Positions 15,576 to 24,551 of a stretch of 41,266 nt of DNA are shown here, in pieces (positions within the stretch are counted from its first letter, which is position 1; every line of letters begins with the position of its first letter). A program made the translations under genes and the position numbers. The stretch covers positions 52,682-93,947 of the forward strand of contig CP070758.1 in NCBI GenBank assembly GCA_020348925.1, written 5' to 3'. The stretch comes from Gemmatimonadota bacterium (GTDB taxonomy: Bacteria; JBHIER01; G020348925). Under the pieces are notes generated by a model. That model was not told where the DNA came from and made no database searches. It saw only the letters and a program-made list of their open reading frames with translations.

Positions 15576-17747
15576 TTAGGAATTGTCACTGAGAATTTGT
15601 CTTATCATTCCCACGATGTCCAATGCGTTGATTTCTCCGTCGCTATTAAAGTCCGCGGCCCACAGCTCGTACTCTCTCCATGTAATGGCAGGCCAGATAA
15701 TGATGTGCACCACTATCATCACATCAGCGACAGCAATTGTTCCATCTCTATTCACATCCCCCTTAGCCGGAGGTGGGGGTGTAAATTTTAGAACATGTAG
15801 TCCACCCAAATCAGAGGCCAGATATATGGTATCCCCTGAAACATATATTCCTCTTTCGTGGTATCCCTCGCCCATCATACCATAATGTCCAATCAAAAAA
15901 GGGCTTTCTGGATTTGAGACGTCAAAAACTCGCAATCCCCCAATTTCGCTGGTAACATATAAAAATCCATCACTGGCGAAGATTTCTTCAGCAGTCCCAC
16001 TAATTCCTGCGAAACCCACCTCTTCAGGGATCTGAAGGTTTGAAATGTCTATAGCCATTATGCCGTTCTTACGATGGGCCACAGAAAAGCATCCGACAAA
16101 AGCATAGTCATCGTTTGCAGCTACAACATAGGAATGCCCATTAATTCCGAAACTACCAACCACCTTCGGTTCTCGCGGATTTGTAACATCAAGGATCGAC
16201 AAACCCTCTTCAAACATACTTAGATAAGCATATTTATCTGAGGCATAAATGTCTGTAACCCATCCCTCAACAGTGTATTGACAGATCTCATTCGGATGTT
16301 CGGGAGTTGAAATATCATAGATTCGAATCCCGGGGGGATTAGCAACGACAAAGGCCAAACTGTCCTGTATAAAGAATGATCCCACGTACATACTGGTGGT
16401 ATCAGGAAATCCAACCTCTTTTGGAGTTTGAGAGTCCGATACATCCACAACGCGAAGTCCGTCACTTCCGGAGGCCAAATACGCAAAATGATTCGCAACC
16501 TCTATGTCATAACCTCGAGTCTCACAGTACCCTAACTCCTGCGTTGCCTCCGGGTTTGAGACATCAACCACTCTCAGCCAGGGATCAGTAACATAAGCAT
16601 AACCGTCAGCGACAGAGACATCGTTCGCCCAACCCCCCGTAATATACTCGGCCACAAGTTGTTGATTCTCAATATCCGAAATATCGATGACCCTCAGCCC
16701 AGCGTATCCTACAGAAAGATAAGCGTAATTGTCCTGTACATGAACTGTCCCACCGGAATGCTCCCCCCTTCCTATCAATTGTGGTATCAAGGGATTTGAG
16801 ATATTCAGCACAAAGAACTCACAGCCCGCAACATAAGCGGTGTCATTCAATATGAATATGTCAAACCCACCAAAGGGTTCCTCACTGGCCACATACGGAT
16901 TTTCTGGATCGGATACATCTATAATCGTCATCTGCCAGGAGACGATATAGACATAGTTTCCCAATAGTGCCACACTGGCAACAGGGGTATTATAACCTGG
17001 ATCACAGAATCCAACTCCTTTAGGGTGCGCTGGATCGGAAATATCTGCAACCCAAAACCCCCAATTTGCATCAGGAGTAGGCCCATCGGAACAGGCGATG
17101 TAGGCATACTCTCCAGAAATTACAACATCCTCAGCATAATCGCCCCTGAAACCCCACTCGGGCCCATAAAAACTGCCAAGTTCTCTGGGATTTTCAGGGT
17201 TTGATATATCGAGTATTTCCAAATTTCCCGAAATAAGATAGACGTAATTGTCGTATATATGAATCCGACGGCCACCCTTGTAAATGTACCCAACCAATCG
17301 GGGATTCTTGGGATCAGAAATGTCGAAAACCCATAATCCATTATACCTTGTAACAACGAAAGCATAGTCGCCTAAAAGTGCAAGGTCTTCGACAACCCCG
17401 GATGTATAAATTCTACTGACAAGAGTGGGATGTTCAGGATCGCTGATATCAAAGATCACGAGGGCTCCGCCTGCTCCAACGTAAGCGTAATTGCCCTTGG
17501 TGGTGGCACAAGTTGCAGGACCCAAAAGGGCTCGACCCAATAAAGTGATGTTCTTGTCCTCTGTAATGGTTCCAGCGCTTAATTGAGACAGGTTTTCATT
17601 ATGGCCATATAGAAAACTCTCTCTTGTCGGATGAGTTAGATCATGGATACCGTAAACTGACTGGGCATAGTTTACGGATACGGGTAAAATCAAAAGAGCT
17701 AAACAGATCGGAATTCTTGATTGAATACATTTAACACTACGATTCAT
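15576..17747 (-). CDS. Secreted LVIVD-repeat double propeller with dockerin
   Basis: A 723-residue exported protein. A signal peptide ends near NYAQS. It is followed by 14 LVIVD repeats of 40-50 residues, each marked by a strand like LWVFDISDPKNPRLVG (others are MTIIDVSDPENP, FFVLNISNPLIP, LSILDVTNPREP). Fourteen repeats fit two seven-bladed beta-propellers. After a PPPPAKG linker comes a type I dockerin (GDVNRDGTIAVADV, ADFNSDGEINALDI) which ends the protein. There is no sorting domain, so attachment through a cohesin partner is inferred. GAGG lies eight bases before ATG 17747. LVIVD proteins have no established function; a binding or scaffold role is plausible. Confidence 0.88.
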   Translation of the reverse strand: MNRSVKCIQSRIPICLALLILPVSVNYAQSVYGIHDLTHPTRESFLYGHNENLSQLSAGTITEDKNITLLGRALLGPATCATTKGNYAYVGAGGALVIFDISDPEHPTLVSRIYTSGVVEDLALLGDYAFVVTRYNGLWVFDISDPKNPRLVGYIYKGGRRIHIYDNYVYLISGNLEILDISNPENPRELGSFYGPEWGFRGDYAEDVVISGEYAYIACSDGPTPDANWGFWVADISDPAHPKGVGFCDPGYNTPVASVALLGNYVYIVSWQMTIIDVSDPENPYVASEEPFGGFDIFILNDTAYVAGCEFFVLNISNPLIPQLIGRGEHSGGTVHVQDNYAYLSVGYAGLRVIDISDIENQQLVAEYITGGWANDVSVADGYAYVTDPWLRVVDVSNPEATQELGYCETRGYDIEVANHFAYLASGSDGLRVVDVSDSQTPKEVGFPDTTSMYVGSFFIQDSLAFVVANPPGIRIYDISTPEHPNEICQYTVEGWVTDIYASDKYAYLSMFEEGLSILDVTNPREPKVVGSFGINGHSYVVAANDDYAFVGCFSVAHRKNGIMAIDISNLQIPEEVGFAGISGTAEEIFASDGFLYVTSEIGGLRVFDVSNPESPFLIGHYGMMGEGYHERGIYVSGDTIYLASDLGGLHVLKFTPPPPAKGDVNRDGTIAVADVMIVVHIIIWPAITWREYELWAADFNSDGEINALDIVGMIRQILSDNS

Positions 17748-17826
17748 GACCAGGACCTCAAATACGCATAGATTTAATCACAGGCTATAAAATTCGGGCT
17801 TCATGCTATAATCAATTTAGAATTTG

Positions 17827-17849
17827 TTACACCATTAATCACCTCCTTT
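17827..17849 (-). promoter_or_regulatory. Orphan perfect ribosome site with start-stop element
   Basis: Minus strand AAAGGAGGTGAT is a 12-base complement of the usual 16S rRNA 3' end. It is followed by TA, ATG, GTG, TAA: a two-codon ORF, 80 bases before the true start at 17747. Confidence 0.45.
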
Positions 17850-17862
17850 ATATAAAATGAAG

Positions 17863-17947
17863 AACGAATCTTATAACCATCTCACGCTGTCAAGATAATC
17901 TTCAGATCATTTTAACAAGTCCTTTCTGTGTAAAAAGGTGTCAGGAA
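17863..17947 (-). repeat. Leader/promoter repeat, copy 1
   Basis: Shares with 20221-20312 the minus-strand strings TTCCTGACACCTTTTTACAC and TATCTTGACAGCGTGAGATG, upstream of the two LVIVD-dockerin genes. The middle part differs. TATCTT at 17897-17892 is the likely -10 box; its -35 box (CTTGTT) is poor. Confidence 0.7.
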
Positions 17948-17964
17948 ACTCTATTTTTCAACCA

Positions 17965-20193
17965 TCATTGTACCATAACATTTCCTATAGTGTTTTCTCT
18001 AATTACGGGTCGGCCGAGAATTGAGTTGATTATTCCCATCACATCCAATACGTTGACCTTGCCATCGCCATTATAGTCTGCGGCCCAGACTTCGTATGCT
18101 GTAGGTGCAGGAGAAGACCTTACGATAATATTCACGATTCCGATGACATCCCGAACATCAACGGTATCATCCCTGTTGATGTCACCTTTCCCTCCAAGGG
18201 GCAGGTCGCTGTTTAATATGAGTAAACCTTGATTACCAGCGGTCACGTAAATTGTCTGATCCACGACGGCCAGCCCATCAGGCTGGTCCCAGGTTCCATA
18301 CTGCCCCACACTCTCAGGGTTTGTCGGATCGGCCACATCGATAATGCGGATGCCGGAGGTGTAATTCATGTAGACATAAAAGTTTGAGACATTAAGATCT
18401 ATCGACCAGTTTATGCCTTTTACCCAAACGTATCCTATCGGGGTGGGGTTCATCGGGTCAGACACATTCAGAATGTTCAGCCCACTGTTGGCCGTCACGT
18501 AAGCCAGGGTATCCTGTACGGAGACTCCCTTGGTGAAGTCTGCCATCCACAGGACAACCTGGACTGGGTTTTGAGGATCGGTCACATCGATGACTTTGAG
18601 TCCGTTGTGTGAATTGGCCAAATAGGCGTATCCGTCGGAGACGTCCACGTGGTACAACTCCTGGCAGGGGAAGAATCCGACCTCTTGAGGAAAGATAGGA
18701 TCAGAGACGTCAATGATGCTCAAACCCGTATCTCGTCGGGCCGCAAAGAGGAATCCCTTCGAAATGACCATATCGTCCACACCTGCAGGCCACTGGGAGA
18801 TCTCCCGGGGTTTAGTCGGATCGGAGATGTCAATCACCAGCAGAGCGTTGTGCGTGGCCAGATACACCTTCGAACCCTCTACAAGCACATCGGTGGCTCC
18901 CTTCTCCGTCCCCAGATGACCTGCTCCATGGGGGCGAAAGGGATCGGAGATGTCTATGACCCACAGGCCGGCGTATCCACCGGCAACGTAAGCGTATTCC
19001 CCTGAGACAGCGACATCGAGAGCAAGATGCCCCGTGGCGTAAAAGGCCCTATCTAAAGGTTCATCGGGTATTGAAATATCGACGACCCACATCCCACTCC
19101 GGGCAGCCATATAAGCGTAATCACCACTAATGATGAAATCCATAGGCAAGATGTACCAGGGAGGCTTACTGAGCTGGGTCACCACTGTTGGGTCTGTCGC
19201 CTCGGAGATGTCCACCACCAACAGATCCTCTCCCTCCACACCCAAATAGGCATAGGTCCCCTTTACGGCTATCTCACGAACGTCCCCGGCTACATCGAGG
19301 CTGCCCGCCTCCTGGGGCCATGCGGGCTTGGAGAGATCCAAAACCCGGAACTCAGGATCCGTCCAGACACCAGCCAAAAGATGCCAATCGGCATCGACGA
19401 GATCATACGTCAAACATTGAGAGTACCACAGGCCCGCCCAGTCAGGATGTATTGGATCGGTGAGATCAAACACATCGACAAATAAGGCTCCGGTAGCTAA
19501 ATAGAGATATTGGCCGATCATCTCCATGGCGCTTGGGTACTCATCACTTGCTGCAAAATAATTAGCTCTGCTCGGACTCTCAGGGATCGATATATCAATA
19601 ATGTGTACAAATCCCCAAACATCCACAAGGTATGCATAATCACCTGACACCATCAAGATTCTGGGGTTCCCCAGATCAATTATTTCAATCGATATTGCGT
19701 GTTGAGGGTCAGAGATATCAAAAATCTCCAGGCCGAGGCCACAGGCAACATGGGCATATGTCCCGACAATTTCGATGTCGTGGACAAATCCCCTCGTCCT
19801 TATCTCTCCCACCAGGAGAGGTTGAGAAGGATCAGAGATGTCCAGCGTCTGAAGGAAGCTCCCGCAGCCGATGAAGGCATAGGGGACCACAACACTGACG
19901 CAATGGCATGCTCCCCAGGCCCACTCACCGAGGAAGGTTATGTTACTGTATTGGAATCCAGAATCATGGTAGAGTGGATATTCGTATTCAGGATCAGGAA
20001 AAGGGAAATAAGATGAAAATTCTGCTCGGACACTCCGGTTATCCCGGTGAAGAGTATCAGGTTTCTGCAAAGCTTGCGCCTGAGTTAGCCCTGCTGCAAT
20101 GAACAGGAGCAATAGTCCGATCTTTATATTTGTAAGGTGATAGACTTGTGGTAAAATGAGAAGTTTTTTACAGGAGTGAAGTATATGGGACAT
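17965..20193 (-). CDS. Secreted LVIVD-repeat double propeller with dockerin
   Basis: A 742-residue relative of the 15576-17747 product. A long n-region precedes the hydrophobic signal core IGLLLLFIAAGLTQAQA. Fourteen LVIVD repeats again (LQTLDISDPSQP, LEIFDISDPQHA, LWVIDISDPFRP, LNILNVSDPMNP, IRIIDVADPTNP and others), then LPLGGKG and a type I dockerin (GDINRDDTVDVRDV, ADYNGDGKVNVLDV) near the end. AAGGAGG lies eight bases before ATG 20193. The two genes are adjacent, on one strand, and share a promoter repeat, so they look like diverged tandem duplicates. Function is unknown; a surface binding role is inferred. Confidence 0.88.
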   Translation of the reverse strand: MSHILHSCKKLLILPQVYHLTNIKIGLLLLFIAAGLTQAQALQKPDTLHRDNRSVRAEFSSYFPFPDPEYEYPLYHDSGFQYSNITFLGEWAWGACHCVSVVVPYAFIGCGSFLQTLDISDPSQPLLVGEIRTRGFVHDIEIVGTYAHVACGLGLEIFDISDPQHAISIEIIDLGNPRILMVSGDYAYLVDVWGFVHIIDISIPESPSRANYFAASDEYPSAMEMIGQYLYLATGALFVDVFDLTDPIHPDWAGLWYSQCLTYDLVDADWHLLAGVWTDPEFRVLDLSKPAWPQEAGSLDVAGDVREIAVKGTYAYLGVEGEDLLVVDISEATDPTVVTQLSKPPWYILPMDFIISGDYAYMAARSGMWVVDISIPDEPLDRAFYATGHLALDVAVSGEYAYVAGGYAGLWVIDISDPFRPHGAGHLGTEKGATDVLVEGSKVYLATHNALLVIDISDPTKPREISQWPAGVDDMVISKGFLFAARRDTGLSIIDVSDPIFPQEVGFFPCQELYHVDVSDGYAYLANSHNGLKVIDVTDPQNPVQVVLWMADFTKGVSVQDTLAYVTANSGLNILNVSDPMNPTPIGYVWVKGINWSIDLNVSNFYVYMNYTSGIRIIDVADPTNPESVGQYGTWDQPDGLAVVDQTIYVTAGNQGLLILNSDLPLGGKGDINRDDTVDVRDVIGIVNIIVRSSPAPTAYEVWAADYNGDGKVNVLDVMGIINSILGRPVIRENTIGNVMVQ

Positions 20194-20220
20194 TGAATCT
20201 TCCTCCTTTTCGGCTTACTG

Positions 20221-20312
20221 ACGAACGAGCCTCACAACCATCTCACGCTGTCAAGATACCCTTCAAACCCCTTTGGGTCAAGCCCCTTTTTGTGTAAAAA
20301 GGTGTCAGGAAC
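20221..20312 (-). repeat. Leader/promoter repeat, copy 2
   Basis: Counterpart of 17863-17947. The outer part (GTGTAAAAAGGTGTCAGGAA on the plus strand) resembles short dispersed repeats seen in many bacterial genomes; this is recollection, not a search. Confidence 0.7.
20253..20281 (-). promoter_or_regulatory. Promoter of the 17965-20193 gene
   Basis: Minus strand TTGACC at 20281-20276, 17 bases, TATCTT at 20258-20253. It predicts a leader of about 53 bases. Confidence 0.5.
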
Positions 20313-20414
20313 CTTAATCTTCCATTTTCATATGTTTCTCACTCCCAGTTCCCACGTCCGTGTATGGTAGATTACGGTTCGTGAGGAGTCTGAGAGAAAG
20401 CTAAAAACGAAAAA

Positions 20415-21887
20415 TCAATCACTTAAAATTCGATGGATCAAACATACAACATCGAGTACATTCACCAGTTCATCTTTGTTGCAATCAGCGAGTAAGAGTT
20501 CGTCTGAGTTAGGCTGATGATGGCCTATGATGATTTCGACGGTGAGCCACACATCTTGAACGTTTACCTTGCCATCAATGTTCACATCTCCTCTGACAAG
20601 AAGTTTCAATATCCCGTTCTCCGATGAGACGGGTATGATATTGATCCAGGGATCACCAAGTTCAACTCGGGAAAATACGAATTCATACTCTCCCAATGGG
20701 GCGTCTTCAACGATATCTAATTGAATAGCACAGATCGATCCGAGACCAGGTTCAATGTATCCAAGAGTGGAGCTCGTGTTTCTTCTTTCTACCGGACCAC
20801 CACAATCAACAAAAGCTATACGAATTCCTCTCTCAACAGAACTCCAAGAAGAGATAATACAATCTTTAGTCCTTTCAGTTCTAAGTACATCTTTCACAAT
20901 TAAATTTTCAGTGTTAAAGAAAAGGTCAAGAACAAAAACTATAAGAGAAACATCATTCTCTAATTCAACTGAAATATTAACTTCTGAGGTATCGATAAAC
21001 ACTCTTCCACTCTCTACCCAAAGAATGGCAGGACTTATAGTGAGAATACCGTCAATGCTTGCAGAAGCAATTGGACCACTTGTAGAATCTCTCAGAGCTA
21101 AATTTTCAATATTTATATCGTAATCATTGTACGGGGTTTCTTCAATCACTTGAAAGACAATTTGAGCAATTGGTTGACTGATGGGCGACAGATAATGTGC
21201 TCCTCCAATTTTTCTGACTCGTATTCCACTCACTGCTGACTCCCACTCGTAATCCCACTGAGAAACTGATGTACTTCGTACGTCAGTCACAGTCAATACA
21301 TCAGTGTCAAAATGAAGTTCGAACTCACATCCAAGAACACTTATATTATTCATTAATTCGAGGCTCATTCTTCTCTCTGAACTCCCAGGGAGACTAACGA
21401 TCCACTCGGCCGCCAGAATGGCGTTGCGAACAGAGAATACGCCGTTCTCTTTGGACATACTGAGAGTTGTGGGATACACAACAACATTACTCAAAATAAG
21501 GGGATACGTATCGAGAAGGGAGGAATCATTCACATCAAAGACTACGTTTGCCAAAATCCCTGATCCCGGAAAGATTTTTGAACGAACAGCCACTCTTACA
21601 CCATTATCGACAATGGACCATTCTAAAGCGTGAATCCTACTACTGTGTGTCAGCATGACATCACGTATGACTATTTCATCAGTATCGAATACCAGATCAA
21701 AATCACACCCATTCATAGGTTTCTCGTTTCGAAGATAGATCGGCACGATGTTACCCGTGCTTCCGGGAAATCCACCACCCCCGATAACCTTCAAGAGCAC
21801 ATTTTCGGACTGGACAGACGTGAAGACAGTGGTAAGAGTGACGAATACTATTACAGGAATACATTTTTTTCGAATATCTGTCACCAT
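20415..21887 (-). CDS. Secreted protein with three cohesin-like domains and a dockerin
   Basis: About 490 residues. After a signal peptide (KKCIPVIVFVTLTTVFTSVQS) come three similar modules of about 135 residues. Each runs from a short strand through a line such as GCDFDLVFDTDEIVIRDV, GCEFELHFDTDVLTVTDV or VFVLDLFFNTENLIVKDV to an ILANVVFDV-like strand. This is the cohesin pattern of two sheets with LxFDTxxLxVxDV. A type I dockerin ends the chain (GDVNIDGKVNVQDV, ADCNKDELVNVLDV). It has no sorting domain and no enzyme domain, so it looks like a small adaptor scaffold. The start is uncertain: ATG 21887 has GGGG six bases upstream; the frame is open back to 21932. A 200-base promoter/leader repeat lies upstream. 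Confidence 0.82.
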   Translation of the reverse strand: MVTDIRKKCIPVIVFVTLTTVFTSVQSENVLLKVIGGGGFPGSTGNIVPIYLRNEKPMNGCDFDLVFDTDEIVIRDVMLTHSSRIHALEWSIVDNGVRVAVRSKIFPGSGILANVVFDVNDSSLLDTYPLILSNVVVYPTTLSMSKENGVFSVRNAILAAEWIVSLPGSSERRMSLELMNNISVLGCEFELHFDTDVLTVTDVRSTSVSQWDYEWESAVSGIRVRKIGGAHYLSPISQPIAQIVFQVIEETPYNDYDINIENLALRDSTSGPIASASIDGILTISPAILWVESGRVFIDTSEVNISVELENDVSLIVFVLDLFFNTENLIVKDVLRTERTKDCIISSWSSVERGIRIAFVDCGGPVERRNTSSTLGYIEPGLGSICAIQLDIVEDAPLGEYEFVFSRVELGDPWINIIPVSSENGILKLLVRGDVNIDGKVNVQDVWLTVEIIIGHHQPNSDELLLADCNKDELVNVLDVVCLIHRILSD

Positions 21888-21981
21888 ATTCATCCCCATT
21901 ATTTCAAAGTATTCCGAAGATTTGAAATACAACCCTGAATTCGTGTCCCAGAATAAAAACGGACGTATTCACAAAGACCAC

Positions 21982-21997
21982 TAACACAAAAGTGTTA
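21982..21997. other. Small hairpin in leader of the three-cohesin gene
   Basis: TAACAC, loop AAAA, GTGTTA. It lies within the long leader between the promoter at 22117-22145 and the start near 21887. Confidence 0.35.
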
Positions 21998-22041
21998 ACG
22001 ATAAAATTCAAACTTTCAGATTTTCAGAGACATTGATTAAT

Positions 22042-22247
22042 CGACATTTCAGATCTCTCATCACCTCCAGTAAAAGATAAGAGTGATGATTGCCACCCTC
22101 CAACTCTCGAAAGTTCAATGTATCAAACTCACACATTCATGTCAAGCAAATTCGTGACAAAATATGTTGCAAGTCAATTATTTTTCATATGTTACACTTT
22201 TTTGCATTGAGCACGAGAATATTAACACAAGAATTAACAATTTTTTT
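22042..22247 (-). repeat. 200-base promoter/leader repeat, copy A
   Basis: Aligns over its whole length with 30384-30586. Shared parts in minus-strand order are an AT-rich upstream stretch (ending TTGC), TTGACA, a -10 box, the AACTTTCGA(A/G)AGTT palindrome, GGAGGGTGGCAATCATCAC and ACTGGAGGTGATGAG. The stretch 22248-22472 beyond it holds one imperfect stem (22316-22342) and nothing else I can support. Confidence 0.85.
22117..22145 (-). promoter_or_regulatory. Promoter of the three-cohesin gene
   Basis: Minus strand TTGACA at 22145-22140, 17 bases, TACATT at 22122-22117. It lies in the conserved part of repeat copy A. The leader to the start codon is about 220 bases. Confidence 0.7.
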
Positions 22248-22472
22248 ATCGATTTCAGATAACTTCTCCTGATCTTTTTTCGAAATAAATCCACCCTATC
22301 TAACTCGCTTGGCTTCAGGAAACTAGTGATGTTTCCCCTGATTTCATGATCCAGAATCCAAAACCACCTTATCAAATCCAGCCTTCACATCCTTCCTGAT
22401 ATCTCGAACAGCGGCAGATTTTCCGGTCTCAATCGTACGGCCTCATTTTCCATGCCAACAACTCAAAACTGT

Positions 22473-22515
22473 AAAAAAACCGCCCACGGCCTTGAAACCG
22501 GAGGCGGTTTTCTTG
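22473..22515 (-). terminator. Rho-independent terminator of the second subtilase
   Basis: AAACCGCC (from 22477) pairs with GGCGGTTT (to 22510) around an interior with CGG/CCG, and on the minus strand a run of T follows. It is near-identical in loop and upper stem to 12722-12763. Confidence 0.8.
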
Positions 22516-22536
22516 TCTGAAAAAGAGAGTACAAAC

Positions 22537-24522
22537 TTACTTCAGCAGCAGCATGCGCTTGGTGGCTGTGAACCGGTCGGCTTTCAACGTGTAGAAATAG
22601 ATACTGCTGGAAACTTCTCTACCGAATTCATCCCTACCGCTCCAGGTAACTGTATAGTGCCCCACTTCCCTATGTTCGTCTACCAGAGTTTTGACTTCTT
22701 GCCCAAGGATGTTAAAGATCTTGAGAGAAGTGTATGTCGCAGATGGTATCTGAAAACTGATTTCAGTTTCAGGATTGAAGGGATTGGGATAATTCTGGGA
22801 GAGCATAAAGGTGTTGGGCAACGACTGATCCGCCAATTTAGGTGATCCCGTCCTCCTTATGACCACTGGAATCTCCGTGCCTGTGGCGGTGCATAAAATT
22901 GCTCGGGTTATGTGAAGACTACCCCCCGACTTCTGGGGAGACATATGAACAATGGGTCCGGTTCCTGGAACCATTTCATCACCCGTGGGGTTGGCCAGCA
23001 TGACCATCAGTTCACCATCCTCATTTCTGTAATTCAAGTCCAACATGGCACTGCGATCTGTAGTCTTAGGCTCTCCTGGAGTCCACGCCTGTGGGTTATA
23101 GGATATCCAGAGCTGAACACCTGCAACTCCTACACTGTTTTCCAACATGACACTATAAGCACCCGTCGGTCCCGGAACCTTCGACAGGTAAACTATAGCT
23201 GGCTCTGATGGAATTTCAGGAATACTGCGTCTATCCTCTCCGTACAAGACCTTATCCCATAGCAGCATATAGTCAAGAAGATCTATCTCTCCATCGTAGT
23301 TCATATCACCCGCCCACTGTTGGTAATCGTCAGGATCGTCATATCCTAAGATAATGTCGAGCATAACAGGAGGATCTAAAAGATCGACAGACATATCTCT
23401 ATTCATGTCACCTTTTTCCCCGGCACCTGCTTCTAAAAGCGCCCAGTAGGCATTGACCCTCCCATACCCGAGCTCATCACATCGTCCATCGATGTAGTCA
23501 TACAGGTCCTGACGGACTTTTTCTGCAGACTTCTGGAGGATTTCTTGCACTTCATCGGAATTGAGATCGGGATACATGCTGAGGACGAGAGCCGCTGTGC
23601 CGGCCACGTGAGGACAAGCCGCTGAAGTACCCCGGAACAACCTATAATGTTCGAATCCTGATGAGCTAAAGTTGCCGGCGCTTATCATAATGCTTGTGGT
23701 CCATATATGGACACCAGGAGCAGCCACATCCAGATTCGGGCCGTAGCTGCTGCCCCACCCTTCACCGTCGCAGCTTGAGGGGTTTTTTCTTTCATCACAT
23801 TCACTGGTAGCACCCACAGCAATGACTTCTGAATACCTGGCAGGGTATCTAATCGGCTTGGTGTTCTTATTTCCTGCACCACAAATGATTACGCACCCCA
23901 AGGAGTCTCTGCCAGCATTTTTTGCCCTCTGAATGGCGTAGTGAACAGCATCGTAGTCGGAAGGCATAGCCCAACTGTTGCTCAAAACATGAGCACCCCA
24001 AGACCAGGCCGTATCGAAACCAGCAGCCACTGAATTGGGTGTCGTCACCAACTGGCATAAGGTCTCGCACTCAATTTCGCCTATTCGGATAGGCATCATT
24101 TTACAATTGTATCCAATGCTGGCAACCCCCGTGTCATTGTTCGTTGAAGAAGCAGCGATCCCGGCACAACACGTTCCGTGATCGTCTTCTTCTTCCATGT
24201 CCGGATTCGTAAAGTTATCATCATCCCAGGTATCGTAGCCGCCCACGAGCTTCCATTTGAGATCTCCGTGATCATCCCACACTCCACAATCGATGATAGC
24301 AATAACGATGTCTGGACTGCCTGTACAGATGTCCCATGCCTCCGGGGCGTCAATGTCCGCGTCCGGAATACCTACCTCAGCCGGGCTGTTGCTTCCGGTA
24401 TTGCTCAACCCCCACTGTTCAGGGTAATATTCGTCATTGACCGCACCCAGTGGCTCCGTTTGCAGTATGAAATTGGGATGGGCGAAATCTGTAAGAGGAC
24501 TTTCGTAATACAGGTTGGCCAT
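22537..24522 (-). CDS. Main part of frameshifted subtilase: catalytic triad, dockerin, cohesin-like, sorting domain
   Basis: A 661-residue part with the complete S8 triad: D78 in AIIDCGVWDDHGDL, H115 in DDHGTCCAGIA, S300 in GTSAACPHVAGTA, plus the oxyanion region ICGAGNKN. It continues with a dockerin pair (GDMNRDMSVDLLDP, GDMNYDGEIDLLDY, about 365-425), a cohesin-like module (about 430-550) and a sorting domain ending RMLLLK. The preceding gene at 24552-25043 encodes the signal and propeptide; the frames meet at 24554-24568 with a one-base loss. Started at ATG 24522 the product would have no signal peptide. Cysteines near the active site (DCG, GTCCAG, AACPH) are more frequent than in the other subtilase. 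It is probably a degrading or processing surface protease in its intact form. Confidence 0.87.
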   Translation of the reverse strand: MANLYYESPLTDFAHPNFILQTEPLGAVNDEYYPEQWGLSNTGSNSPAEVGIPDADIDAPEAWDICTGSPDIVIAIIDCGVWDDHGDLKWKLVGGYDTWDDDNFTNPDMEEEDDHGTCCAGIAASSTNNDTGVASIGYNCKMMPIRIGEIECETLCQLVTTPNSVAAGFDTAWSWGAHVLSNSWAMPSDYDAVHYAIQRAKNAGRDSLGCVIICGAGNKNTKPIRYPARYSEVIAVGATSECDERKNPSSCDGEGWGSSYGPNLDVAAPGVHIWTTSIMISAGNFSSSGFEHYRLFRGTSAACPHVAGTAALVLSMYPDLNSDEVQEILQKSAEKVRQDLYDYIDGRCDELGYGRVNAYWALLEAGAGEKGDMNRDMSVDLLDPPVMLDIILGYDDPDDYQQWAGDMNYDGEIDLLDYMLLWDKVLYGEDRRSIPEIPSEPAIVYLSKVPGPTGAYSVMLENSVGVAGVQLWISYNPQAWTPGEPKTTDRSAMLDLNYRNEDGELMVMLANPTGDEMVPGTGPIVHMSPQKSGGSLHITRAILCTATGTEIPVVIRRTGSPKLADQSLPNTFMLSQNYPNPFNPETEISFQIPSATYTSLKIFNILGQEVKTLVDEHREVGHYTVTWSGRDEFGREVSSSIYFYTLKADRFTATKRMLLLK

Positions 24523-24551
24523 CTCGAGGGCATGCTGAGGGATACCGCTTT

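Noticed and set aside
12780-24522. Stop-codon reassignment as reason for broken genes
   Set aside because: The lesions are a TAA, a TGA and a frameshift, and intact genes here end normally in TAA, TGA and TAG, so a changed code does not explain them.
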